Positions 1 through 6,644 of a stretch of 10,605 nt of DNA are shown in pieces. Numbering within the stretch: position 1 is the first letter of the stretch; each line of letters begins with the position of its first letter. The notes under the pieces were generated by a model, which was not told the DNA's origin, ran no database searches, and was given only the letters and a program-made list of their open reading frames with translations. This stretch comes from JBBRLG01 sp038231495 (lineage in GTDB: Bacteria; Planctomycetota; Planctomycetia; Gemmatales; Gemmataceae). Position numbers and translations under genes: made by a program. The DNA lies in NCBI GenBank assembly GCA_038231495.1, contig JBBRLG010000243.1, positions 1 through 10,605 on the forward strand, in the 5' to 3' direction.

Positions 1-1200
1 GCTGCGGGCGAGAAGACCAGCCTACTGGCGCTTCACAAAGCGCTTCTGAAGAAGGGCGTGCCGCACGAGGAAGCGTTTCGGGCGGTGCTGGCGCGGGTAC
101 TGGTCTCCCCAGCGTTCCTGTTCCGGATCGAACAGGCCCCATCGGGCAAGGAATCTGGCCCGGTCAACGACTGGGTACTGGCCACCCGGCTCAGCTACTT
201 CCTGTGGTCGTCCGCGCCCGACGACGAACTACGCCGGCTCGCCGCGGCGGGCAAGCTCCACGATCCAAAATTGCTCGCGGAGCAAACCCGGCGGATGCTC
301 AAGGACGACCGCCTGCGCGCACTGGCGGTCGAGTTCGGGACGCAATGGCTGCACGTCCGCGGCTTCGACGAACTCAAGGAGAAGAACGAGAAACTGTTCC
401 CGATGTTCGACGCGAATTTGCGAAAGGCGATCTACGAGGAATCGGTCCTGTTCTTCCAGGACCTGTTCCAAAGCGACCGGGCCGTGACGCAAATCCTCGA
501 TGCCGATGCCACGTATCTCAACGAAACGCTGGCCAAACACTACGGCATCCCCGGCGTGACCGGCCCCGAGTGGCGGCGAGTCGAAGGCGTGCAAAAGCAT
601 GGGCGCGGCGGCATCTTGGGGCTAGCGAGCGTGCAGGCGACGCAGTCCGGGGCGTCGCGGACCAGCCCCGTCCTCCGCGGCAATTGGGTGGTCGAAACGC
701 TGCTCGGCGAAAAGCTGCCGCGCCCGCCGGCGAACGTCCCGAAGCTGCCGGAAGAGGAGGGCGGCGCGGACCACCTCACAGTACGGCAAGAGGTCGAGAA
801 GCACACGCGGTTGCAAGAGTGTGCGATCTGCCACCGGCGGATCGACCCGTTCGGCTTCGCCCTGGAGCGCTACGACCCGATCGGCCGGCGGCGCGACAAG
901 GACCTCGGCGGCCTGGCGGTCGATTCCCACTCGAAGTTGAAAGACGGCACCGAGTTCGACGGCATCGACGGCCTGCGGGCCTACCTGCTGACGAAGAAGA
1001 AGGACGTAATCGTGCGGCTGTTCTGCCGCAAGCTTCTCGGTTATGCTCTAGGACGGGCGGTCACGCTGTCGGACCAGTCGCTGATCGACGAAATGGTCGC
1101 GGAACTGAACACGAACGACGGTCGGCTGTCGGCGGCAGTGCTGACGATCGTGCGGAGTCCGCAGTTTCGTATGGTGCGGGGCAGTGAGTTCATGGAATAG
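1..1200 (+). CDS. DUF1592/DUF1588/DUF1585 protein, 3' part (5' end outside window)
   Basis: The frame is open from base 1, so the gene begins upstream; 399 residues are visible. Read from the window edge, residues about 24-150 match DUF1592 (segment FRAVLARVLVSPAFLFRIEQ), about 200-300 match DUF1588 (RGGILGLASVQA, SRTSPVLRGNWV, then ECAICHRRIDPFGF), and about 308-390 match DUF1585 (KLKDGTEFDGIDGLR, FCRKLLGYALGRA). This domain order is characteristic of a large planctomycete family, often with an N-terminal cytochrome-c-like domain that would lie outside the window. C274-x-x-C277-H278 has the form of a c-type haem site, and the following IDP-x-GF is family-typical. The protein is probably exported and redox-linked, often encoded beside a DUF1552 protein as here; its biochemical role is not established. 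The GTG at 58 is an internal valine codon, not a start. The family call is firm, the function unknown. Confidence 0.93.
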   Translation, partial: AAGEKTSLLALHKALLKKGVPHEEAFRAVLARVLVSPAFLFRIEQAPSGKESGPVNDWVLATRLSYFLWSSAPDDELRRLAAAGKLHDPKLLAEQTRRMLKDDRLRALAVEFGTQWLHVRGFDELKEKNEKLFPMFDANLRKAIYEESVLFFQDLFQSDRAVTQILDADATYLNETLAKHYGIPGVTGPEWRRVEGVQKHGRGGILGLASVQATQSGASRTSPVLRGNWVVETLLGEKLPRPPANVPKLPEEEGGADHLTVRQEVEKHTRLQECAICHRRIDPFGFALERYDPIGRRRDKDLGGLAVDSHSKLKDGTEFDGIDGLRAYLLTKKKDVIVRLFCRKLLGYALGRAVTLSDQSLIDEMVAELNTNDGRLSAAVLTIVRSPQFRMVRGSEFME

Positions 1201-1213
1201 CCGACGACTCACC

Positions 1214-1230
1214 GGAAGGGAGGGATTTTG
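1214..1230 (+). promoter_or_regulatory. Ribosome binding site that fixes a TTG start
   Basis: GGAAGG at 1214-1219, running on into GGGAGGG, lies 8 bases before TTG at 1228. No ATG is in frame near the beginning, and the start gives MSLRDFW, a plausible N-terminus. The purine-rich stretch is the strongest Shine-Dalgarno-like sequence in the left part of the window, which supports a real gene starting at a rare codon. Confidence 0.7.
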
Positions 1231-1866
1231 TCGCTTCGTGATTTCTGGGTCAACGTCCGCGTGGCGTCCGGGTTGCCGTTGTACCAACCGGTCGTCGATT
1301 TACCGAAACTCGATCCGGGCCAGATCGAACAGAACCTGCGTGCTTCCGATCGCTGGTTGACGCCGAAGTCGGTAGAGGGGTTTAACGTAGTAGATTTTTC
1401 CTTCCTTTCCCAGCCGGAAATCGACGCACTGACGGAACAGGTTCGGCGGTTTCGCAAGGTTGCCTTCCAGGTGCCGTGGGACACCGCGCCGACGCCGGAG
1501 CAGGTGGAACAGGCAATACCATCCTTGGTGAAAATCATCGAGATGCTCGAATTTCACCGGTACGGCGACGCTGAGGCTTATCGCCTCGGCCGACAAATCG
1601 AGAACGCGATTCAAAGCCGTCGGCCGCCGATGTTGGTCGAGTTGCGGTTCTATACGGGACCCGACAGCACCGGCGATCCCGGCCTTTGGATTTATTCCAT
1701 CCTCGAAGAGGGAACCGTGGAGGAACCGGCCTATTGGCAGAAGGTAAAGGCCATCGACAGACTCCTCGACTCCGAATCACGTAGCGTGGCACCGGAGCGG
1801 TGGCCCTACACGCATATACGCACGGTGTCCGAACAGGCCGAGATTGAGGGAACGCCAGTGCCATGA
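1228..1866 (+). CDS. Uncharacterised 212-aa protein, first gene of a coupled pair with a HEPN-like protein
   Basis: I do not recognise a family. The protein is soluble-looking: no signal peptide, membrane segment or cysteine is visible. Residues about 1-25 (SLRDFWVNVRVASGLPLYQP) look like a compact conserved N-terminus. Residues 55-85 hold FSFLSQPEIDALTEQVRRF, probably helical, and about 138-180 hold MLVELRFYTGPDSTGDPG and WIYSILEEG, probably beta-strands. There is no nucleotidyltransferase GSxxxG motif with paired aspartates, so it does not look like the MNT partner often found with HEPN proteins, and no helix-turn-helix is obvious. Its stop overlaps the next start (ATGA at 1863-1866), which indicates translational coupling. 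Codon use is less GC-rich than in the flanking genes. It could be an antitoxin, a binding partner or a substrate-recognition protein for the HEPN protein; that role is inference from context only. Confidence 0.75.
   Translation: MSLRDFWVNVRVASGLPLYQPVVDLPKLDPGQIEQNLRASDRWLTPKSVEGFNVVDFSFLSQPEIDALTEQVRRFRKVAFQVPWDTAPTPEQVEQAIPSLVKIIEMLEFHRYGDAEAYRLGRQIENAIQSRRPPMLVELRFYTGPDSTGDPGLWIYSILEEGTVEEPAYWQKVKAIDRLLDSESRSVAPERWPYTHIRTVSEQAEIEGTPVP
1863..1866 (+). promoter_or_regulatory. ATGA start-stop overlap coupling the pair
   Basis: The ATG of the HEPN-like gene shares two bases with the TGA of the upstream gene. Such overlaps usually mean re-initiation by the terminating ribosome and a fixed stoichiometry between the two products. 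This is the only overlapping gene junction in the window. Confidence 0.85.
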
Positions 1867-2372
1867 GCCTTCACGACGACCTGTTGGAGCACGCCTCCCG
1901 ACTTGCTACGTTGGACCCGCGTCGCCCGAAACAAGTAACCCTGCGTCGGGCCGTGTCGGCTGCTTACTATGCCTTGTTCCACCTGCTGACTTCCGCGGCG
2001 TCACGGCTGTACGCCCGCGACTCCAGGTTACTTGCTCGTATCAACCGCACCTACAGCCATGCGGACCTGAAAAAGGTGTCGACGTTTTTCGCGAACGACA
2101 AGCTTCCTAAAGCCTTGCAATCCACGCGCGGCGGCTACTTAACGCCTCCGGAGTTGCGCAGCGTCGCTACCCTCTTCGCAAAACTCCAGCAGGCAAGGCA
2201 TGAAGCGGATTATGAACTGACTCAGAGGCTAAGCCGCCAGGATGCGCTTCGTTGTGTGGCGTGGGCGCGGGAGGCGTTCGCCGATTGGGAGAGTGTGAAA
2301 AAGACCGACGACGCGCGGTTATATCTCGCCTGCTTCCTCCTCTGGAAGCGCTGGGACGACGAACCGCGCTAA
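1863..2372 (+). CDS. HEPN/UPF0332-like helical protein, second gene of the pair
   Basis: This is a 169-residue protein, mostly helical by eye. Two stretches recall the HEPN (UPF0332/DUF86-like) fold: residues 28-43 (LRRAVSAAYYALFHLL), matching the S-x-A-Y-Y-A-x-F-H signature of the first long helix, and residues 111-119 (ARHEADYEL), matching the R-x-x-ADY motif of the later helix. Many HEPN proteins are RNases or toxins with an Rx4-6H motif. R59 to H66 (RINRTYSH) would fit by spacing, but its position in the fold is uncertain, so catalysis is not shown. The ATG overlaps the upstream stop by four bases; GAGGG at 1846-1850 lies 12 bases before it, a long spacing, so translation probably depends on coupling. 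No signal peptide or membrane segment is seen. The likely setting is a cytoplasmic two-protein module such as toxin-antitoxin or defence, but this is inferred. The C-terminal tail after residue 145 has no match I know. Confidence 0.75.
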   Translation: MSLHDDLLEHASRLATLDPRRPKQVTLRRAVSAAYYALFHLLTSAASRLYARDSRLLARINRTYSHADLKKVSTFFANDKLPKALQSTRGGYLTPPELRSVATLFAKLQQARHEADYELTQRLSRQDALRCVAWAREAFADWESVKKTDDARLYLACFLLWKRWDDEPR

Positions 2373-2405
2373 TCCAGGATTGTAACCGTTCACCGGCATC
2401 ATCTT

Positions 2406-2509
2406 CTCCCCCCCTTACGAAGCGGGGGTAGGGGGGGGTTAAGAACGATTGAAGTACTCCGTCAGGGCGCTCTCTCCACCCCCCCTACCCCCCCTTCGCA
2501 AGGGGGGAG
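2406..2509. repeat. Imperfect inverted repeat with G and C runs
   Basis: The left arm (2406-2440) reads CT, a run of C, TTACGAAGC, then G5-TA-G8. The right arm (2476-2509) on the complementary strand reads CT, C6, TTGCGAA, then G7-TA-G7. The arms are therefore near-matching inverted copies separated by about 35 bases of ordinary sequence. Each arm also folds on itself, because its C-run can pair with its own G-run. The layout resembles a small dispersed palindromic element, a type common between genes in planctomycetes. There is no T-run, so it is not a standard intrinsic terminator. It sits in the 178-base gap before the DUF1552 gene and could insulate or affect transcription of that gene. 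Confidence 0.8.
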
Positions 2510-2550
2510 TGAACGTTTATCCAGGATTCAACCTTTGGCTGGATCATACG

Positions 2551-3858
2551 ATGATGAAAAGTGCTACAAACCCGCTCTACCCCCTTTCCCGCCGCACCTT
2601 CCTGCGCGGCCTCGGCGTGACGATGGCTCTGCCGTGGCTGGAGTCGCTGCCGGTGTGGGGCGACGACCACTCGTCCGAGCCGCCCGTGCGGTTTGCCTGC
2701 CTGTTCTCCGGCAACGGTTTTCACAGCAAGGAGTGGTGGGCCAAGGGCGAAGGCACCAAGATGGAACTCGGCAAAGTGCTCGAACCCCTACGGCCGTTCC
2801 GCGAGAAGCTGCTGTTGCTGCGCGGCCTGTATAACCAGGAAGCGCTGATCGGCGGCATTCACAGCTGTCAGACCGGGAACCTGCTCACCGGGGCGCACCT
2901 GGCACCTGCCGGGGAGATCAAGTCCGGCGTCAGTTGCGACCAGGTGCTCGCCGAGCGGCTGAAGGACCAGACCAAGGTGCCGAGCCTCGTGCTGGGGTGC
3001 GAGCCGTCCATCGCGGCCATCCACAAAAACTACTCGATGATCTACAGTTCGCACATCTCGTGGAGTTCGCCCTCGACGCCGACGCCGCTCGAGCTGTACC
3101 CGGCCCTGGCCTTCGACCGGCTCTTTCGCGACGAGGTCGGCCGCGCCGACAAGAGCGTGCTGGACGCCGTGATGGCGGACTCCGTCGGCCTGCGCAACAC
3201 GGTCAGCAAGGCGGACCAGCGGCGGCTGGACGAGTACCTGTCGTCCGTCCGCGAGGTGGAGCAGCGCATCGACCAGGCGGGCAAGACCGGCCGGTTGCAG
3301 GGGTGGCGGCCGACCCTGCTCAAGCCGGACATGCCGCGCCCGGCCGACGGCATCCCGCAGGACATCGACCAGCACATGCGGCTGATGTGCGACATCCTCG
3401 TCCTCGCGTTCCGGACCGACACCACGCGCGTTTGTACGCTGAAGCTGAATAACGACCACTCGTCGCTGCGGTTCCCGCATTTGAAGGTGGATTACATGAT
3501 CCACCACCTGCTGTCGCACTCCGACGGCGACGACTGGCTCAAGGTGAACCGTTTCTTCGCCGAGCAATTGGCGTATATCGCGGGCAAGCTGGACAAGGTA
3601 CAGGAGGGCGAGCGCACGCTCCTGGACAACTCGATGCTCCTGTACTGTTCCAGCATGATGACCGGCAACCACGAAAACAACCAGTTGCCGGTGGTGCTGG
3701 TCGGTCGCGGCGGCGGCCTGATCAAGACCGGCCGCGTACTCGATTTCCTGGACAAGCCGAACCGCAAGATGTGCAGCCTGTACCTGTCGCTGCTGGACAA
3801 GGCGGGCGTGCGGCTCGACCGCTTCGGCGACTCGAAGGAACGGTTGACGGAGATTTGA
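2551..3858 (+). CDS. DUF1552 protein with twin-arginine signal
   Basis: The 435-residue protein starts with a twin-arginine type signal: S13-R14-R15-T16-F17-L18 followed by a hydrophobic stretch GLGVTMALPWL (residues 21-31), so export through Tat is likely. The body matches the DUF1552 family, including KLLLLRGLYN (86-95), HSCQTGNLLTGA (104-115), SCDQVLAERL (128-137), DQHMRLMCDILVLAFRTDTTRV (273-294), the histidine-rich SDGDD region (318-328) and MMTGNHENNQLPVVLVG (369-385). The function is unknown; these genes commonly accompany DUF1592 genes. An in-frame TTG at 2449 would extend the protein by 34 residues, but that extension reads through the right arm of the inverted repeat and would bury the Tat signal, so I chose ATG 2551. 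ATG 2554 is equally possible. No good Shine-Dalgarno is visible. Length is normal for the family and no frameshift is seen. Confidence 0.93.
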   Translation: MMKSATNPLYPLSRRTFLRGLGVTMALPWLESLPVWGDDHSSEPPVRFACLFSGNGFHSKEWWAKGEGTKMELGKVLEPLRPFREKLLLLRGLYNQEALIGGIHSCQTGNLLTGAHLAPAGEIKSGVSCDQVLAERLKDQTKVPSLVLGCEPSIAAIHKNYSMIYSSHISWSSPSTPTPLELYPALAFDRLFRDEVGRADKSVLDAVMADSVGLRNTVSKADQRRLDEYLSSVREVEQRIDQAGKTGRLQGWRPTLLKPDMPRPADGIPQDIDQHMRLMCDILVLAFRTDTTRVCTLKLNNDHSSLRFPHLKVDYMIHHLLSHSDGDDWLKVNRFFAEQLAYIAGKLDKVQEGERTLLDNSMLLYCSSMMTGNHENNQLPVVLVGRGGGLIKTGRVLDFLDKPNRKMCSLYLSLLDKAGVRLDRFGDSKERLTEI

Positions 3859-3967
3859 GGGACGGTAGCCGCGGTTAAACGTAAAATTGTACGGCACTGG
3901 CCGCGACATCCACGGATGAGTTCGCTATAGTAAGCCGTGCCGTCTTTCACATCGCATAGGGATGGCA

Positions 3968-4004
3968 GGGCCGGGTGGTATGCGAGTCCCACCCGGCCCA
4001 TTTT
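3968..4004 (+). terminator. Intrinsic terminator after the DUF1552 gene
   Basis: GGGCCGGGTGG (3968-3978) pairs perfectly with CCACCCGGCCC (3989-3999), giving an 11-bp stem with a 10-base loop, followed by ATTTTA at 4000-4005. It lies about 110 bases past the DUF1552 stop and between two convergent genes. On the minus strand the same hairpin lacks a T-run, so it should mainly stop rightward transcription, though it could also slow transcripts coming from the kinase gene. Apart from this hairpin I see nothing gene-like in 3859-4058. Confidence 0.75.
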
Positions 4005-4058
4005 ACATTCCCGCCGATGCCTGGCCACTGCTGCGGATACCGCGACACGGATCGGGGT

Positions 4059-6431
4059 TCAATCGGGCTTGTGCAACGGCGGCTCGATGACCACGCGGAA
4101 GCCGGTGAACGGACTGGCCGCGCGGTAGAACTGCACCAACGGCGTCGTCTGCTGGTATTCCAGGTTCTCGTAACTCAACGGCGGTTTCACGCCCGGAAGC
4201 TGGCCGCGCAGGATCACCAGCGTGCCCTTCGGCGGGATTGCCAGCGGTATCTCTTTTTCGTGGACCTTTTCCTTCTCCGCGTCGCTGCCCTCCTCCGCCG
4301 TCAGGTCGCGGGTGAACTCCCAACCGTTGGCCGTCAGGTCCTGAACGCCGTAGGGACTCGCTCCCACCGGCCCGGCCTTGCCGCCACCCGGAACGAAGCC
4401 GATCGCCTTGTCCCACTGCCGCCGCGTCGGCAGCCGCCCGCCGAGCTTCCGCGCCGCCGTGTCAGCCTGTTCCGCCGTCATGCGCACGGCGGGTAGGCCG
4501 TCCATTGGCCGCCCCCCGCCGGCCGTCAGTCCGGCGTACAACTCATTCGACGCCTTGCCGCGCATCAGGTAGAAGGACGGCGGATCACTCGGCTGCTCGC
4601 GACGTACCAGGACGAAAACCGTCCGCGGCACGCCCGCTGCCGTGGACTCGATCTCCCGATGCCAGCTCCGTTTGTCCGCGTCGGTCACGATCTCCGTGGC
4701 GGCCACGGGTTGAAAGGTGGCCGGCAACCACGCAGCACGGACATCCGCTGCGACCGTAGAGGGCTTGGTAGTGGCGAGGGGGGTGCTGACCGCCAGGCTT
4801 GGGGAAGATGCAGGTGACGTATGCCCCGTCACCAGCCAGAGCAGAATGGGCACGCCGCCCAGCAGCAGGACCAGTAGCCCCACCGCGGCCAGGATTTGGC
4901 CCACCGGCCGTTTCTTGGGCTGTTCCTTGCCCCGTGGCTTTTGCGTCTGCACGCCGGCGGGCGGCGTCGCCGGGGTCGCCGCGTCCAGGCGAGGCCGCTG
5001 GTGTGGCAGCAGCGAATCCATGTTCTCCGTCGCGCTCGTGTTCTCCGCCCCATCCGGCCGCTCCGGCGGGACGACGGCCGGCCGTTCCGGCACCGACACG
5101 AGCCGTTGCGTGCCGCTGCCCTTGCCGCCCGGCTGCGCGGCGGTCTCCGACGGCCCGCCCCGCGACGCGGCCATGTTCCGGCCGCGCGTGGCGGCGACGC
5201 CGGTGGCCAGTTCCAACTCGCGCACGAAATCCATGCAGGTCGGGTAGCGGCTGTCGGGTTGCTTCGCGAGCGCCACCAACAGCACCTGCTGCTCCGGGTC
5301 GGGCAACGGCGCCAGGTCGGGCGTGTGGTCGAGGTGGTCGAACATGACACTGGCGTAGTCGGTGCTGGTGAACGGCCGGCGGCCCAGGCGCAGCTCGGCG
5401 TAGGTGTAGGCCAGGCTGTACAGGTCGCTCGCCTTGCTCGCCTTGCCGCGCCACACCTCCGGTGCCATGTACGCCGGCGTGCCCGAACCGCTCACCGTGG
5501 CCAACAGCTGCTCCTGGTGCCGGGCCAGCCCGAAATCCGCGAGGCGCACGTGCTGGTCCACGAGCAGGATGTTGTCCGGCTTGATGTCGCGGTGCAGTAC
5601 GCCCTTCTCGTGCAGGTAGTCCAGCGCCTCCGCCGACTCCTTGAAGTAGAAAAGGAGTTCCGGCAGCGGAATAGTCGTTTTTTGCTTGTGGCACTCCTTG
5701 AACCGCTCGCGCAGACTGCCGTCGGCGAGGTCCATAACGATGTAGAGGCGGTCTTCCTCGGAGTAGGTGGCGTGCGTCTTGACGAGGAAGTGGTGCTTGA
5801 GTTCCTTGATGACGTTGAGCGACCGCTCCTCGCGCAGGCGTTCCTCGTGGTCGGCGGGGCGGGTGATGATTTTGACGGCGACGTGGAAGCCGCCGGGGGC
5901 GCGGGCCCGCCACACTTCGCCGAAGCCGCCGCGGCCGATGAGCTTTTCCGGGACGTAGCCGGCGGGGATTTGCGGCAGGTAGCTACCGGTCATAGGCTGG
6001 ACACTCGCGGGCAGGATGGTCGGGGCGTCCTGGGTGGCGGCGGCGTTGGCAAGGGTGGGCACCGGGTTGGCCGCGACCAGGCGCTGCAGCTCCTCGAACG
6101 GCAGCGGGAAGCGTTCTTTATACGACGCCAGCGCCGGCCGGTCGCCGTAGCGTTGGCGGACGCGGTACTCCTCGTAAAGCAACTCGGCCGCAGGGGCGTC
6201 GGCGGGGCCGAGTTCGGGGAACTTTCGGAGGTATTGCTCCAGGGTCCAGCCGCTGCCTTTGCGCCAGCGGATTTCCAACTCGGTCTTGACGAACTCGCGC
6301 AGGACGACGGGCCGCAAGGGGTCGTCGGCGGACGGCAGGAGTTGCGCGAGGTCGAAGTTCTCGGCCTTCCCCCACGCTTCTTCCAGCATTTCGGCCAGGG
6401 ATTGCAGGCGTTGCCAGTCCTCGGTCTTCAA
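4059..6431 (-). CDS. Transmembrane Ser/Thr protein kinase with C-terminal FGE/SUMF1-like domain
   Basis: The protein has 790 residues. Residues 1-120 form a leader region typical of planctomycete kinases (LEQYLRKFPEL, then ELLYEEYRVRQRYGDRP, YKERFP). Residues about 159-410 are a complete Hanks-type kinase: glycine loop GRGGFG (166-171), VAVK with K187, HRDIKPDN with D282 and N287, DFG 299-301, GTPAYMAPE 317-325, and SDLYSLAY. All catalytic residues are present, so activity is expected. A proline-rich, charged linker follows, then one membrane segment (about 512-534) with positive residues before it, placing the kinase in the cytoplasm. Residues about 580-785 resemble the FGE-sulfatase/SUMF1 fold: GLPAVRMTAEQADTAARKLG, RLPTRRQWDKA (666-676), NGWEFTRDL, TGFRVV. 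This part has no cysteine, so formylglycine synthesis is unlikely; ligand sensing is a guess. The start is TTG. The gene is convergent with DUF1552 and divergent from queG. Confidence 0.93.
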   Translation of the reverse strand: MKTEDWQRLQSLAEMLEEAWGKAENFDLAQLLPSADDPLRPVVLREFVKTELEIRWRKGSGWTLEQYLRKFPELGPADAPAAELLYEEYRVRQRYGDRPALASYKERFPLPFEELQRLVAANPVPTLANAAATQDAPTILPASVQPMTGSYLPQIPAGYVPEKLIGRGGFGEVWRARAPGGFHVAVKIITRPADHEERLREERSLNVIKELKHHFLVKTHATYSEEDRLYIVMDLADGSLRERFKECHKQKTTIPLPELLFYFKESAEALDYLHEKGVLHRDIKPDNILLVDQHVRLADFGLARHQEQLLATVSGSGTPAYMAPEVWRGKASKASDLYSLAYTYAELRLGRRPFTSTDYASVMFDHLDHTPDLAPLPDPEQQVLLVALAKQPDSRYPTCMDFVRELELATGVAATRGRNMAASRGGPSETAAQPGGKGSGTQRLVSVPERPAVVPPERPDGAENTSATENMDSLLPHQRPRLDAATPATPPAGVQTQKPRGKEQPKKRPVGQILAAVGLLVLLLGGVPILLWLVTGHTSPASSPSLAVSTPLATTKPSTVAADVRAAWLPATFQPVAATEIVTDADKRSWHREIESTAAGVPRTVFVLVRREQPSDPPSFYLMRGKASNELYAGLTAGGGRPMDGLPAVRMTAEQADTAARKLGGRLPTRRQWDKAIGFVPGGGKAGPVGASPYGVQDLTANGWEFTRDLTAEEGSDAEKEKVHEKEIPLAIPPKGTLVILRGQLPGVKPPLSYENLEYQQTTPLVQFYRAASPFTGFRVVIEPPLHKPD

Positions 6432-6442
6432 GGCGGTCTCTC
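6429..6442 (-). promoter_or_regulatory. TTG start and ribosome binding site of the kinase gene
   Basis: On the minus strand GAGAG (6438-6442) lies six bases before TTG (6431-6429). The next possible methionine in frame is residue 15, which would cut into the conserved leader, so the TTG start is preferred. A TACAAT hexamer (6473-6478, minus strand) could be a -10 box for this gene, but no matching -35 is visible. Confidence 0.5.
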
Positions 6443-6488
6443 GTCGGAAGGGTTGCGGTCTGATAATGGGTTATTGTATGCAGCGAAG

Positions 6489-6629
6489 GATCGGGTGTCG
6501 GGTGTCGGGTGTCGGGTGTCGGAATTGGCTGACAGCTAATAGCTGACAGCTAACAGCTATTTTGATTCCCTCTTCCGACACCCGACCCCCGACACCCGAC
6601 CCCCGACATCCGACACCCGACACCCGATC
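6489..6629. repeat. Heptamer-built element with inverted ends in the divergent promoter gap
   Basis: The element has three blocks of 7-base units. Four copies of GGGTGTC lie at 6493-6520. Five AGCTNAN-type units (GGCTGAC, AGCTAAT, AGCTGAC, AGCTAAC, AGCTATT) lie at 6527-6561. Seven GACACCC-type units lie at 6577-6625, two as GACCCCC and one as GACATCC. The outer blocks are inverted copies: the first 20 bases from GATC at 6489 match the complement of the last 20 ending at GATC 6629. It could extrude as a cruciform, and the GGG spacing allows G-quadruplexes on both strands. It fills most of the 213-base gap between the kinase and queG starts. It recalls the short tandemly repeated heptamers known from cyanobacteria. 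No transposase is present, so a MITE-like origin is only possible. Confidence 0.85.
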
Positions 6630-6644
6630 TGGGAATATGCCCGC

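Noticed and set aside
1228..1866. MNT-type nucleotidyltransferase as partner of the HEPN-like protein
   Set aside because: No GSxxxG motif or paired catalytic aspartates, and the length and strand pattern do not fit.
2449..2550. Longer start (TTG 2449) for the DUF1552 protein
   Set aside because: The extra 34 residues are translated from the inverted repeat and would place the twin-arginine signal far from the N-terminus.
2788..3909. 373-codon minus-strand open frame opposite the DUF1552 gene
   Set aside because: The same GC-driven shadow effect; the sense strand has a clear family match.
6461..6478. TGATAAT (+) and TACAAT (-) as -10 boxes for queG and the kinase gene
   Set aside because: No suitable -35 at the right spacing on either strand; too weak to list as promoters.
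4896..6539. 547-codon open frame on the + strand opposite the kinase gene
   Set aside because: It is the antisense shadow of a GC-rich gene: the composition is rich in R, V, L and Q with no family motif, whereas the minus strand encodes a complete kinase.
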